A stretch of DNA of 64,000 nucleotides from Edaphochlamys debaryana (lineage: Eukaryota; Chlorophyta; Chlorophyceae; Chlamydomonadales). Location: NCBI GenBank assembly GCA_016858145.1, contig JAEHOE010000052.1, positions 620,001 to 684,000 on the forward strand, in the 5' to 3' direction. Of this stretch, positions 1 to 11,391 are shown in pieces; the first letter of the stretch is position 1; the number at the start of each line of letters is the position of its first letter. Below the pieces are notes generated by a model that had not been told where the DNA came from, searched no databases, and was given only the letters and a program-made list of their open reading frames with translations. Position numbers and translations under genes: made by a program.

Positions 1-3000
1 CCCTCTCCCCTCTTGTCGTCCCCCCCCACCTTGACGTGTGATACCGCCACCACCGTGAAGGGCGAGGCCCGCCCCAGCAGCGCCGCACCGTTGACGATGT
101 CGCCCCGGGACAGGAGCGCAAGCTGGGGGGGGAGGGGGGGCGGGGGCGTGGTTGATAGAGGGGTCGGGGGAGGGGGTGGGGGAACGGGAGGGGGAGAGAG
201 GGGGGAGGCTGGGGCCGAAGTGAAGAGCGCGCCGAGAACCACCCCGCACGCACCCCTATCCGTGTGTCGCCACTCCGGAAAGCGATGAGAGACGCGCAAC
301 GCCCGCACCCCTCTCTCTTTTGTGCCAGTGACCGGCAAACGCTCCCCCTCGCCGCTCCGACGCGCTCCGGCGGTCGCAGCCCCTGCACCGCCCCACCCCA
401 GTCCACCCTCCTCCCCGCTCCTTCTCTCTCTTCGCTATCCAAGTGACATAAGATCTCTCCCCACCTCCCCCCAAGATCTCACCTCATAGGCGTACGGCGA
501 CCGCTTCCGGATCACGCCCCTCATGCCGCCGCCAGCCGCCGCTACACCGGTGGTCGCATCCGCGCCGCCGCCGCCGCCGCCAGCGCCGTCTGCGGCCCTG
601 CCGCCGCCGGCCTGCGCGTTGCCGGGGCCGTCGCCGCCGCCGCCGCCGGCCCTGCCGCCGCCGCCGCCGCCGGCCTTGGCGTCGCCGGGGCGGGCGTCGG
701 GGGCGGGGGCCAACTCCAACAGGCGGTCGGTGGCAGGGGGCACCTGGACAACACGGGTTAAATGTAGGAGATACAAGGAAGGTAGTTGTTGTGGCAGCTG
801 TGGGGCGTCTTTAACCTGCTTTTGCGCTCCCTCGCTCCCCTCGCCTTTCCCCTTTCTCCGCAGCCCCTGATCTCACCCCCTCCCCTTGCCCCCCCTCCCC
901 CAGTCGCTCCGCCCCTCCCTCCTCCTCGCCTCCCCCTCTTGCCTCGCCCCCCCCCCACCTGTCCGGGCCCCTCCGCCACCCACAGCAGCTTGGCCTGCCC
1001 CTCCACGATGAGGTAGACCCGGGGCGGGGGGCAGGCGGGGTCGAGCAGGGGGGCGCCGGGGGGGAACGTCTCGTCCTGGGGGGGGAGGGGAGGGGAGGGG
1101 GGGGAGGAGGGGGGGAAGGAGGGGGATGGAGATGTAAGGGGCGGTGTAAGGGGCGGTGTAAGGGAGGGGCGAAGGGGGGACACGGGCTCAGAAGCGGCGT
1201 CGAGGAGGAGGCTAAATGAAAAGGCCCGCACACCAGATGCCCAGGTCCGACCGGGCCCAGCCATGCCCAGCCGGTCCCGAGCAGGTCCCCGCCAGGCCCA
1301 CCTGGCAGTTGGTTGCAATGCGCTGGAGGTTGTTGGACACGGCGGCCGTCTTCATGATTGCCATGGACTGGGGGCGATGGGCAAGGGTGGGGGGGCAGGT
1401 CAGGAGCGGATTGAAAACATGATGTGGTCGACATCTCCCTCCCCTCTTTCCCTCCAGCCCTGCCCGCCTCCAGGACTCGAGCCCTTGCGCCTCAGCCCTT
1501 GGCGCCTCAGCTCATGCCCCTTGCAACCCCCTCACGCACACACCCCCACAGCCCCTCACCTGGAGCACCTCTACCCGTGCCGCGATGGCCTTCTGCACCT
1601 GCTGCCGTACCAACCGGTTATAACCGGCCTTAGTCACGATTGCAAACTCGCAGGGCTGGGGGGGGCAGAGGATGAGGGGGGAAACCGTGAGGAGACTCGT
1701 CGATACCGATAATGGCACTACCCTCACCCTCACCACAACTGTCAGAGCCCGCTCGGGCATACCCCACGGCCCACTACCAAGCGACGTTGGCTTCGTTGAT
1801 CTACTCAGACCCCGCGGATTGACCTCTCCCAACAGAAGACTTCATCACAGCTTCGATCCCCCACCGTCAGGCATTTGGCCGAGAACGTCCGCTTCTTATC
1901 CGCCGCCGCCGCCACCGCCGCCACCGCCGCCAGGCCGCCGGGGCCGCCGCCAGCGCCGCCTCCGCCTCCGCCGCCCAGCCCGGCGGCAGTGACCCCACCC
2001 GCCCCTCCGCCCAGGCCTGGGGTCGGAGGGTGAGGGGAGGGAAGGGCTCGGCCATGGGAGGGTGCGAAGTGGGGCTGGGGAACGACCGAGCGAGAGCAAA
2101 ACGAGCGCACCGCACAACCCACGGGTTCGCTAATTCCATAAGCCTTTCGCCCACCCACCCGTTAGCGTGCCAAAGTGCTGGCCGCTGGTGCGAGTGCCGA
2201 TCTCCTCGGGGCCCCCCCGGGTCTCCGTGGGCCGGGTCAGGAGCACCTCGCCCTTTGGGGTGGGAGGGGTGGGAGGGGGAAGGAGAGGGGGGAAGGGGGG
2301 AGGGGTAAGCGGGGGGGGGGGGGAGGGGGGGGGGGGGAATCAGATGGGGAGGCGGCATCAGAGGGGAGTGGGAATCAGATGGGCAGTGGAAAGGGAGTCG
2401 GGGGAGAGGCCTACAGTGAGGCGTCGAGGAGGGGCAAGGCACGGGCGCGCGTAAGCGGTTGACGGTTGGCGGTTGGCAGCAGGTAAAACTGTAACCGCCC
2501 ACCTTGAGTACGATGTACGAGAAGTCGACCTTGTCGCCCGCCTCGAAGATGATCGTGCCTGTCGGGGAGGGGGGAGAGGGGTTCAGTCAGGGGCGGGGGG
2601 GGGATTCAGGCGAAGCTCGGCGAGGGATCCGGGCCCGGCCCGGCGGGAGTCCAAGCTCCCATTTCGAGAAAGCCGGCAGGGGTGCGCGGAGGCGAAGCGT
2701 GATACCATATAGCCCATTATCAGCCCTCACCCTCCGGCAGCGCCAGGAATTCGAGCAGCCCGCACAGCTCCCGCCTGTACCTCCATCCCTCCCCCCCTTA
2801 CCCCTTGCCTCCTCCCCTCACCCGCCCTCTCCCCTTACCCTCCGGTAGCGCCAAAAACTCCCCAGCAGCCCGCCCAGCTCCCCTCTGAGCTTCCCCCCCT
2901 CCTCCCCCACTCGCCCCACCCCCCCTTCCCCCCTCACCCTCTGGTAAGGCCAGGAACTCCAGCAGCCCACAGCTTCCCCCCCACCCTCAGCCCTCCCTCC

Positions 3001-4264
3001 CTGCCAGCTCTCCTGCAATCTTCAGTGCCCTAAAAACGTTTTCTGACGCCTGAACCTCTCACCCCCAGCCCCCCCCCCTCACCCTCTGGTAAGGCCAGGA
3101 ACTCCAGCAGCCCGCACAGCTCCCCCCGAAACTCGGGCTGCATGCCGCGGAACAGGTCGGTCACGGCCATGAGCGAGCCGATGTCGGACAGCGTGCGCGC
3201 GTGGCGGCCGGCCCTGCGGTTGGCGGTTGGTGGTTGGTTGGTAGCGGTTGGTTGGGGTGGTTGGGGTTGGAGGTGGTTGGCAGCAGTTGGTTGGGTGTTT
3301 GGTTCGGCCCCCCTCCGTTTCCCCTCCGGCCCCCCCCCCTCACTTGTTCTCCAGCAGGCAGCCCATGGCGCGGAGGCCCTCGAAGCTCTCCCGCGCAGCC
3401 GCCGCCACCACCGCCTGCGGGGGGGGTTGGGGAGAAGGTGAGCAGGGAGCGAGGATCGAGGAGGGGAGTGGGGTTACAATGTGAGGGGCCGGCTGCCGCG
3501 CGCAGGGGAACAGGACGAGGTACGTTGGGAAGGAGGACGGAGCGAGGCGCCCTGACCCTCTTTCCCCCGCTCCCCCAACTCCCCCTCCTAAGTCCTAACC
3601 CGCCAGACCCGCAGTCCCACCCTCAGCCCCTGCACCCCGGCTTGCCTGGTAGTCCACCCGCGACAGCGCCGCAAACTGGCACTTGGTATTGCACTGCGTC
3701 AGGGAAAGGGGTCACGTTACGGGCGTGTTTGAGGGGGGGTTATACCAGCACAGCGGCCTTTGAGCAGAGTAAAGCAAGAGTGGTGTCGCCGACCGCCGCT
3801 GTTTGCCGTCCCGTGCTCCGGGCCCGGGAACGCCCCCTGCCCGACCCCACCTGCTCCCGAGCCTGCCTCCCTCTCGCACTCTCTTCACCTCACCCCCAGC
3901 TCTCCAGTTTGTCCATTGATTGCCCACCCACCCACCCACCCACCCCCCGCCCCGTCCCTCACTCGTATGGTGTGGGGGTACCTGCCGCCCTGAAGCGCCT
4001 CCTCGCCCACGCGCTCAAACACCTGTGGTGGTTGGCGGTTAGCGGTTGGTGGTTGGCGGTTGGGGATTGGGAAATAAAGAAGGTTATCCCTCGACAGTTC
4101 TAGGGCAGCTCCAGGGCGCCTCCGCAGCACCCCTGTCCGCCTCCCACCCCCCTATCCCGGCTAGCTGCACGTTGCTTTGACCCCCCTATCCCCTCCCCCC
4201 CACTCAGTCCCCCTCCCTTGCACCCCCAATCCACCCACCCTCAGCTCCCGGCCCGTCGGCTCGG

Positions 4265-4296
<32 letters not shown>

Positions 4297-7200
4297 GGCA
4301 GGTCATCGAGATCGTCGCCGCCGCCGTCGCCGCCGCCGCCGTGGGTCGACGTGTGTGCGTCGCCCGAGCCGGATACGTCGGCGGGGGCGGGGGTGGGCTC
4401 TGGGGGCGGCGGCTGGACCTCAATAGCCGTACCTGGGGAGGATGCACGGGGGGCGGCATGTTTGTGGGCAGGGAGGAGGGGGCGGGTGTACACAAGGGCC
4501 CTGCAGGCAAGGCAAGGCAGTGCGCGGTGGCCCTCCGACAGGTACCGAGGCACTGAGGGAAGCTCCCATCCCATCCCCCCCCCCCCCAGCCCCCCACCCC
4601 CACCCCCCAATGTCCCCCACCCCCCACCCCCCTCACCCGTCAGCAGCCACAGAACGCTCTACCTCCCCCTCCCTCCTCCTCCATCACCCCCCTCCTCCTT
4701 GACCCTGTCCCTCCTCCAACCCCCTCATCCCCTATCCCGCTGCCGCTCCTTCTCTCCAGTTTGTCAGGAAATCACCCCTATCCCACCCCAACCCCTCCCA
4801 CCCCCCTCACCCGTCAGCAGCCACAGCATGCAGTCCCCCGCCTCCCCCGCCCGCAGCGGCTCCGCGCCCTCCTCCGCCTCCAGCAGCCGGACCCGGTGCG
4901 AGGCGTGGTACCACAGGTACAGCCCGCGCCGCTCGGAGCCGCCGGAGCCGGGGGGGGGGGGGGGCAGCTCGAGGTTGCGGGCCAGCTCAATCAGGTCCCT
5001 AGGGGGGAGGGGGGGCAGAGGGGATCAAAGGAAGGAGGGTAGAGTTAAACCCTCCCCTCCCCACCGGTAGGTCGAGGCCCCGCCTGTCCCCGCCTCCCCC
5101 AACCCCTTTCCCACCACTTCCACTCCTGCCTTCCTTGCCCCACCCCCTCCCCACCGGTAGGTCGAGGCCCTCCGTGCCTTCCCCTCCCCCCTCCCCCCTC
5201 CAGCCCTGTGCGTGCCCCCGCCTCCCCCCGCCCCAAGCCCCCCCCCCTCCCGCCCCTCCCCTCAGACCCCCCCCCCCCCCCACCGGTAGGTCGAGGCCCT
5301 CCGCGCCCCCGCCGACATGCTCAGCAGCTTGACTAGCTCCCCGGCGGCCTGACAGGGGGGGAGGGGCGGGAGTGAGGGAGTGAGGGAGGGAGGGAGGGAG
5401 GGAGGGGTGTTGATTGGGTGGGGAAGGAGGTGAGGGAGAAGCTGAGCACTGCAAAGCTCGTGCTCGCCAATGTCAAGAGTCCCTCCAACCCAAACCCCCA
5501 GAGCGCCCCCATCTCCCACTCAACCCACCCACCCACCCCCACACAGCCCCCACGCCCCCCCACCCCGATTGACGCCTCACCTTGACCTGGTCAGCAACAA
5601 GCACCCCCCCCCCGCACCGCCCCCCACCCCCCCAACTTGACGCCTCACCTTGACCTGGTTGAGGAGGCTGGCCTTGTTGGCACTGGCCCTGTGAGGGGAA
5701 GGGGGAGGGGGAGGGAAGGGAGACAGAAGACGAAGAGTCAGGGTCCGAGCAAGCTTGCAACGAAGCCCTGCAGCGCCCCGCACTGCCCCAGCTCCCCCCC
5801 CCCGTTCCCTCGCACCCCTAGCGCCGTAGTCACCCGATCGGGGACCCCTCCCCAGAGCACAGGCCTGTCCCCAGGGCACGCCTGCAAACCTCGCCGCTGG
5901 CCCTCCCGCGGCCAGCTCTCCCACCGCTTGGCAGGGGGCCTCGCTTGCCCTGAGAGGCTCAGGCTGAGAGGCTTCTCCCACCCCACCCCCACCCCTTCCC
6001 GCCAGGAACCCTGGCAACCTCTGAACGGCCAGCCCCACCGGACGAACAACCCCCCCCCCCTGCTGCACCCACTCGGCGACCAGCTCCGACATGGCGGTCA
6101 GGAGGCCCATCTTCTTGCGGCTGCAGGGGGGGAGGGGGGGGGGAAGGATGGGACGGCAGGAGGGGGAGAGTCGGGAGGGGGAAAGAGGGGCTCGGGCCGG
6201 GGCTGGCCGGCAAGGCGGGGCTGCTGGGCTAAGGAATGGGGCGGCTGGGCAAGGGAGGCGGCATGTCGGGCCCTTTGGCAAAGGGGAAAGGGCTGGCGGC
6301 GTGAAGAGCGGCGGTGGCCCTTCCATGTGGATTGTGGATTGTGGATTGTGGATTGTGGATTGTGGATTGTGAGCCCCCTTGGTGCGTGGGCTGGGCCCCG
6401 CGGCCAGCCGGCGATGCGGGGAGGAGCCCCCGTGCACCTGCTCACGCCCCCCCTCCCCCGTCCCTCCCCCGCCCGGGCTAGGCCACACAGGGCAGGGGGA
6501 GGGGCCAGGCCTACGGAACCCCCCCCTGCCCCTGCCCCTGCCCCCGTCCCTCGCCCCCCCCCCCTGCCCCTGCCCCTGCCCCTGCCCCCCCCCCCTGCCC
6601 CCGTCCCCATCCCTCGCCCCGGCCAGAGTCCCGGATGAGGTGTGGTCGAGCGCCGGGGGCGGGGGGGGGGGGGGGTCAGGGGCGGGGTTGAGGCCCCTGG
6701 CATGGGCGAAGGTCAAGGGCTGGGCCCGCTAGAGAACGGCTGGGCCCGCTAGAGAACGGCCCGGGCCCTGGTCCGGGCCCGGGACGAGGGCCAGGGGGGC
6801 TACACGTGCTGGACCCCCGCTTGGGCGCCGGCTGCTGCTGCCCCAGAGGGCTCCGAGCAGACGGCACCCCAGGGTCCGCCTCATTGGGCGGCCCTAGAGG
6901 TCCGGGTCCGGAGTCGTGCTCTGTACTCGTGCACGGCTGCCCCGCTTGCCCCCCATCGCTCCCTCAGGGCCAGGGCCAGGGCTAGGGCCCCACCCCGTGG
7001 GAGAGCTGTCCCCAAAAGTCTGTCACGTTGCGTGGGTGTCGGTGTGCAGGTGGCGCACCCAGTAGGTGGCGCTCTCGCTCAACCCCTCCCCTTCTGGAGG
7101 CGGTTCCTGCTGTAACCATTGCATCCTGTCCCCGCCCCACACTCGGGGAGCTCTCCAGGGCCAGGGCGAGGCCCAGGGCCAGGGGCCAGGGCCAGGGCCA

Positions 7201-7858
7201 GGGCCAGGGCCAGGGCCAGGGCCAGGGCCAGGGCCAGGGCCAGGGCCAGGGCCAGGGCCAGGGCCAGGGCCAGGGCCAGGGCCCGGAAATGTGCGCTGTG
7301 CTCTTGGGAGCGCACCCCGCACGTCCCTCTTGATCCCTTTACTCCGTACTTGTGCACGCGGGTCCCGCCCTGACCGCCCCCAGAGCCCCACCCCATGGGA
7401 TGGCTGTCCCCCCCCCCTCCCCAGACTCAGGAGCTCCTGAACGCGTCGCCTCCAGCAGGCGGAGGGAGACGCATCTGCCGAACTCCCCACCCAACACGGA
7501 CAGCGGGCGCCAGTACCTCGTGTCCCTGCTCTCCCTCTACCCTCGTCGTATTACAACCTCTCCTGTTGGTAACGTCAGTCGGACACCCGCGACCCCCCCC
7601 CCGTCCCACACCACCCCCAGGAGCACCAGCCCACCTCATCGCCTGCACACGCGCCCGAAAGTTGTCCATCCTCGCGCTCAGGGCCTCCTGCGCCTTGCCC
7701 TGCGCCTGAGTTCGGAGCCCTTGCGGCGCGGGAGGCTCATCGCCATCGCTGCTGCTCCCGTCGCCTCCACCCGGCGAGGGGTTCCTGTCCTTCCCAAAGT
7801 GGGCCATCAGCTGGGACCTGCTGGCCCGGCCCTCGACGGCGCCAGGCGGAGGCGCCAT
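1..7858 (-). CDS. Cyclic nucleotide-binding-domain protein (two cNBD-like modules), 3' end outside window
   Basis: Eighteen exons in transcription order: 7858-7635, 6120-6073, 5688-5649, 5348-5284, 4998-4811, 4432-4239, 4022-3963, 3693-3646, 3414-3344, 3213-3083, 2558-2503, 2252-2159, 2016-1865, 1655-1560, 1367-1302, 1075-959, 743-483, 122-30. They join in phase to 668 codons with no stop, and the gene runs off the left edge. Residues 1-290 are helical and disordered, including a poly-Pro run in the exon at 4239-4432. A first cNMP-binding fold spans about 313-489 (LMAVTDLFRGMQPEF, FEAGDKVDFSYIVLKGEV, TPCEFAIVTKAGY) and a second starts near 496 (RVYLIVEGQAKLLW, then SRGDIVNGAALLGR). Both phosphate-binding cassettes look degenerate: the first has FGTL where FGE-type residues are usual and carries a Gly/Ala-rich insertion, and the second lacks the Glu and Arg. 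It may therefore be a structural rather than nucleotide-sensing protein. It resembles CNBD2-like proteins, but this assignment is tentative. Start ATG at 7858 is the first in frame. Confidence 0.85.
2721..3120 (-). repeat. Exon-tail echoes downstream of the exon at 3083-3213 (cNBD gene)
   Basis: The true exon end plus donor (about 3078-3120, encoding CGLLEFLALPEG then GTGAG) is repeated at about 2931-2975, 2833-2880 and 2721-2775. Each copy keeps the coding-like segment and a candidate donor site, with increasing sequence differences. All copies lie between this exon and the next one at 2503-2558. Confidence 0.85.
4625..5662 (-). repeat. Further exon-tail echoes in cNBD introns
   Basis: Three separate cases. 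The end of the exon at 5649-5688 with its donor (5638-5661) recurs at 5576-5599. The end of the exon at 5284-5348 (TACCGG with GTGGGG) recurs at about 5150-5171 and 5060-5077. The end of the exon at 4811-4998 (LWLLT with GTGAGG, about 4805-4826) recurs at about 4631-4652. In each case the copy is downstream of the real exon in the direction of transcription. Confidence 0.8.
6327..6368. repeat. Heptanucleotide array (GTGGATT unit)
   Basis: Five successive copies of GTGGATT followed by a partial copy, inside the first intron of the cNBD gene. It is notable mainly because it is A/T-containing in an otherwise G/C-only intron. Confidence 0.95.
7183..7282. repeat. (CAGGGC)n hexanucleotide array
   Basis: About 16-17 near-perfect copies of the hexamer CAGGGC on the plus strand, with degenerate copies just before it. 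It lies in the first intron of the cNBD gene. On the sense strand of that gene it reads as GCCCTG repeats. Open frames through it (Gly-Pro, Ala-Arg, Leu-Ala repeats) are artefacts of the repeat. Confidence 0.95.
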
Positions 7859-8327
7859 GGCCCTCCTCGAATGAAAGTCGGAAGTGTCGCCGCAAGCAGC
7901 CCGCTCCTACACGTTCCAATATGGCGAGTGCGCCTTGCGGTCAGGGTGGCCTTGCAAGTCCATTTGCTCGACGCGGAGTCTCTCAATAGCGTGTTGCGAG
8001 TTCCTTTAGGAGCTGCTCGAACCAGCATAGAAAGTATGGAGGTTTAACGTTATTGAGTGATATAGAAGCTCCCAGCGCTTGCGAGCACGTTCGGCTTCAC
8101 TATTCAAGATCGAACCGTCGCGGCCCATGGCGGGTTCATATAGTGGGCAGCTCGCCTCAGCCTCGAGGACACTCTATACCTTCACACAGTCTCTACGAAC
8201 ATTAGACTAACTCCCGCTGAACTGCGTACAGCATCTGTTCATCGCAGCCAACCGCGGCCTGGTGTGCCGCTGAGAAGCCCAAGTATCTCTAGTTCGAGGT
8301 GACAGTACAGTATCTGCGCTGCTGATC
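7859..8327. promoter_or_regulatory. Shared upstream region of two divergent genes
   Basis: Only about 470 bp lie between the start codons of the leftward cNBD gene and the rightward TMEM70-family gene, so both promoters and both 5' leaders must fit here unless the TMEM70 start lies further right. The segment is noticeably less G/C-tract-rich than the flanking introns. No clear TATA box or other core element is visible to me. Confidence 0.5.
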
Positions 8328-11300
8328 ATGTCGCTTGCTGGATCAGCGCCGCTCGCGGCGATGTTGCGGGGACCCATCCAGCTCACGCCGGCGCTACTGG
8401 AGCCGCTGTCCCGGGCGTCGGCTTGGAGCTCAGCGTTTCAGGTCTCGGGCGGTGGTATCGGCAGCCGTGCTGTCTTGGGCACGACGCCCTCGGCATCCGC
8501 CCCATCCCCACGGCCATCCTCGCCTGGGCCCGCGCCCGCGCCGCTGGCTGCCCCTCCTGGCGTGCCAGCGGCGGCCCTTCTGCACAGCAATGGCTCTGAC
8601 AGCACGTACCGTCGCCGCCAGCGGAACTTTGGGTTTTGCGGTGAGCGACGCATGCCCGACGTACCCCTTCCCAGCGATGCCTGCGCTTTGGGTGATGCGC
8701 TGGGGATCGCTGCCGGGTGTTGCACTTGAGCCTCATGTTGTGACTGTCTCTACTAACCTTACAAGATGGATCCCTTCTGATGAAGCGCTTTACCGGCCCT
8801 CAAACGCCACGCCCCAACCCGGACGTACCTGCCCCTCCCTTCGCGCCCCCTGGTCACAGGCTCGGCCCACGGCCCTTGGGTGCTCCACGGCCCCTCACCT
8901 TCCTGCGGCTTCGCTGCCCAGGCCCAACCCGAGGAGCGGTCGCAGGCGCAGGCGCAGGTGGGGGCGGGGGCGGAAGCATCGGGTATGGGGGAGGGGATAC
9001 GGGTGGGGATGCGGGTGGGGTTGCGGGAGGGGAGGCAGGGGAGAGGCCTGGTGGCGGCCTTGGGCGCCGGGCACTGGGTTCCGCGCTGGCGTGGGGGTGG
9101 AGGGAGGGACGGGGACAAGGGTGGAGAGGGAGGCGAGGAGTGCCCGGCCTCGGTTCCGGCACTGGGCGATGGGAGGGGGCCCTGGTTGCCCCTTCGAAGC
9201 GAGCCCTGCGGGGGCCCAGGGGCAGCCCTGGCTACCTGCCCTGCAGTGCTTGGGCGTCAGTACAGTAGTTGGGGCCGCTGCGGTCCGCTGGGCAGCCCGC
9301 TGGCTGCCCCTGCCCCACCACTAGCGGGCAGAACGCCGCGCCTGCCATCCTTTTGGGGGCTACGTATTCCCCAGAGCCTCGCCATCTCAGGCCTCGGCCC
9401 ATGTTTCCAGCTCTAACGAAGCACCTGCTTGTCCTGACCCCCGCCGCCGCTGTTACCCCCCCCCCCTCTGCAGGCGAGCCCCTCCGGCTCTGCTGGCACA
9501 GCGGCGGCCGGGCCCGAGGGCGGCGCTGCGCCCGCTCCCCTGCCCCGGCCCCCCCGGGATGTGGTGTACGAGGGGCCCCTGTCCAGCCAACACAAGCTGC
9601 TCAAGGTGGGGAGGGGGGGAGGAGAGGAGGGGAGGGGAGGGTGGAGAGGGGAGGGGAGGGGCGAGAGGGGAGGGGAGGGTTGAGAGGCTCCAATACACTA
9701 GCCTGGGAAGGGAGGTGGAAAAAGGGCGGGGAGCCGGGTTATGCTGCCCGGCGCGTAGAGGACGAGGCGCCTGCAGAGAGGGATCCAAATCTTTTTCCCA
9801 TACCTCTCCCTCACCCCTTTCCCTTTCCCAACCTCCATCACCTCCACCACCAGCACGCACCCCGCATCTTCCTCCCTGCCTCCCCCTGCACTCCCTTTTT
9901 AGCCCCCACCCACCCACCCAACCTCCCCCCTCCCCCCCACCCGCCCCCCAGCGCATCTCCATCACCAACACCCTCATCGCCACCGCCGCCGCGCCCGCCA
10001 TCGTAGAGCTGGCCGACAACATATCGATGGTCTCGAGGTACGGCCTGGCGGCCAGCCTGGTGTTCTTCGGCATGATCACGACGGGTGAGATTGGGGGGGA
10101 TCGTGGGGGTTGAGGGGAGGATCTTGGGGGGCTTAGGGGACCTGAGGGGGTTTGGGGGGCAGGGATGGCTATTGGAGAGTGGCTGTTCCGACCCGCATCT
10201 GTGCTTCACCGGGCCTCCCTCTTTCCCTCTCCCCCCCAAGGCGCCCTGGGTGGCCCACCCCTATGCCCACGCCCCATCCCTAACCTTGCCTCTCCCCCCC
10301 CCCCCTCCCCTGTCCCCTCTCCCCCCCCCCAAGGCGCCCTGCACTGGGTGGCCCACCCCTACGTCCACGAGCTGAGGTACACGGCCGCCACGGGGGAGGT
10401 GCGCGTGCGGACCACCACCCTGCTGGGCAGGTCCAAGTGAGGAGGGGGGCAAGGGGAGGGGGGATGGGGAGTGGCGGAGCAGATTTGGGTGGACGTGGTT
10501 TCACCCTCCACCCTCCACCCACCCCATCCCCCTCAGGCCTCTCGAACGAATAACCACCCACCCCACCCCACCCCCTTCCCCCCCCAGGTGGCACACCTTC
10601 AACATTGATGACGTCAGGCCCCTGCCCTGGAACCGCCCCGTGGCCACCTTCACGGTGGGAGCGAGGGGGGGCAGAGGGGGGTGCGGGCAGTGTGTTTCGT
10701 GTCACACGTGCGGGGGGGGAGGGGGGGCGGGCGGCCCCTGCTCTGGAAGGCGGAAGGAGCGCCCCCCCCCAAGCCCCTATGTTGCATGCGGAACGTGGTC
10801 TTATTGCTTGGCAGCATATTCTTATTCCTTTCCTCAACGCCCCCAGGCCAAGGGCCAGTTCTATCACACTTATGTCTCCCCTCTCCGCAATGTATCCATA
10901 TTGGGACGCTTGATGTTATGCCTTCCCCCCACCCCCACCCACCACCCCCAGGCCAAGAACCAGTTCTACTACATTGACGTCTTCTCCTTCCCCGACCCCG
11001 ACCTGCTGGCGAGGCTGGTGCCGGACGCCGCGGACGTGCCGCCGGTAGGGGGGGGGGGAAATGGGGGGGGGGGAATATAGGGAGAGGGAGGAGATGGGGG
11101 AGGAGGGAGAGGGAGCCAGGGGAAAGCCCGTTGCCGGGACAGCAGCCGGAAAAGGGAGAGGGGAGCAGGAGTAGCAGGGGGTGGCAAGTCATAGCGAGGG
11201 AGGGAGGGAGGGACGGCGAGGAGCGATGAGGAGCGACGTAGGGAATGGCACGGATTGAAGGGAACGGAGAACTGGGTCGGGCGGACGCCAGAGGGGGATC

Positions 11301-11391
11301 TACGCTGTCCGTCACGCGTCTTGGCCCCCTGCCCGCCCGCCCTACCCACGTGCCCCAGGGCTACAAGGATGACAAGGACGAGGATGACTAA
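8328..11391 (+). CDS. TMEM70: TMEM70-family mitochondrial inner-membrane protein
   Basis: Well-supported exons are 9474-9605, 9952-10084, 10334-10436, 10588-10654, 10952-11044 and 11359-11391, ending in TAA. The first exon is uncertain. An ATG at 8328 opens a presequence-like stretch that could splice near 8440 in the right phase. Alternatively an ATG at 8590 reads MALTARTVAASGTLGFA up to a GTGAGC donor, also in the right phase. The conserved part has VVYEGPLSSQHKLLK, two hydrophobic segments (IVELADNISMVSRYG region and LAASLVFFGMIT), then HWVAHPYVHELRY and a beta-rich tail with WHTFNIDDVRPL. This is the layout of TMEM70 proteins, which help assemble ATP synthase and complex I in the mitochondrial inner membrane. 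The last ten residues are very acidic. Confidence 0.82.
10229..10990 (+). repeat. Exon-head echoes in TMEM70 introns
   Basis: The start of the exon at 10334 with its acceptor (about 10323-10372) has a copy upstream at about 10229-10275. The start of the exon at 10952 (about 10943-10990) has a copy upstream at about 10838-10890. Both copies keep the C-tract and an AG acceptor and then diverge from the real exon, so they are decoy acceptors rather than usable exons. Confidence 0.8.

Larger units (their letters stand above)
6121..7634 (-). other. Long first intron of the cNBD gene, rich in simple repeats
   Basis: Exon 1 ends with two bases left over and the exon at 6120 begins with the one base needed, so the two can be joined directly across this 1.5-kb interval. 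It holds a heptamer array at about 6327-6368, a 20-bp tandem duplication near 6716-6760 and a hexamer array near 7183-7282. An additional small exon cannot be excluded by eye. Confidence 0.6.

Noticed and set aside
7023..7490. Gly-Pro, Ala-Arg and Leu-Ala repeat proteins around 7.1-7.4 kb
   Set aside because: These come from the CAGGGC hexamer read in different frames within an intron; no splice or start evidence supports them.
11359..11391. C-terminus GYKDDKDEDD resembling an epitope tag
   Set aside because: It is not the tag sequence, it is encoded by a normal last exon, and acidic tails are common; no sign of engineering.
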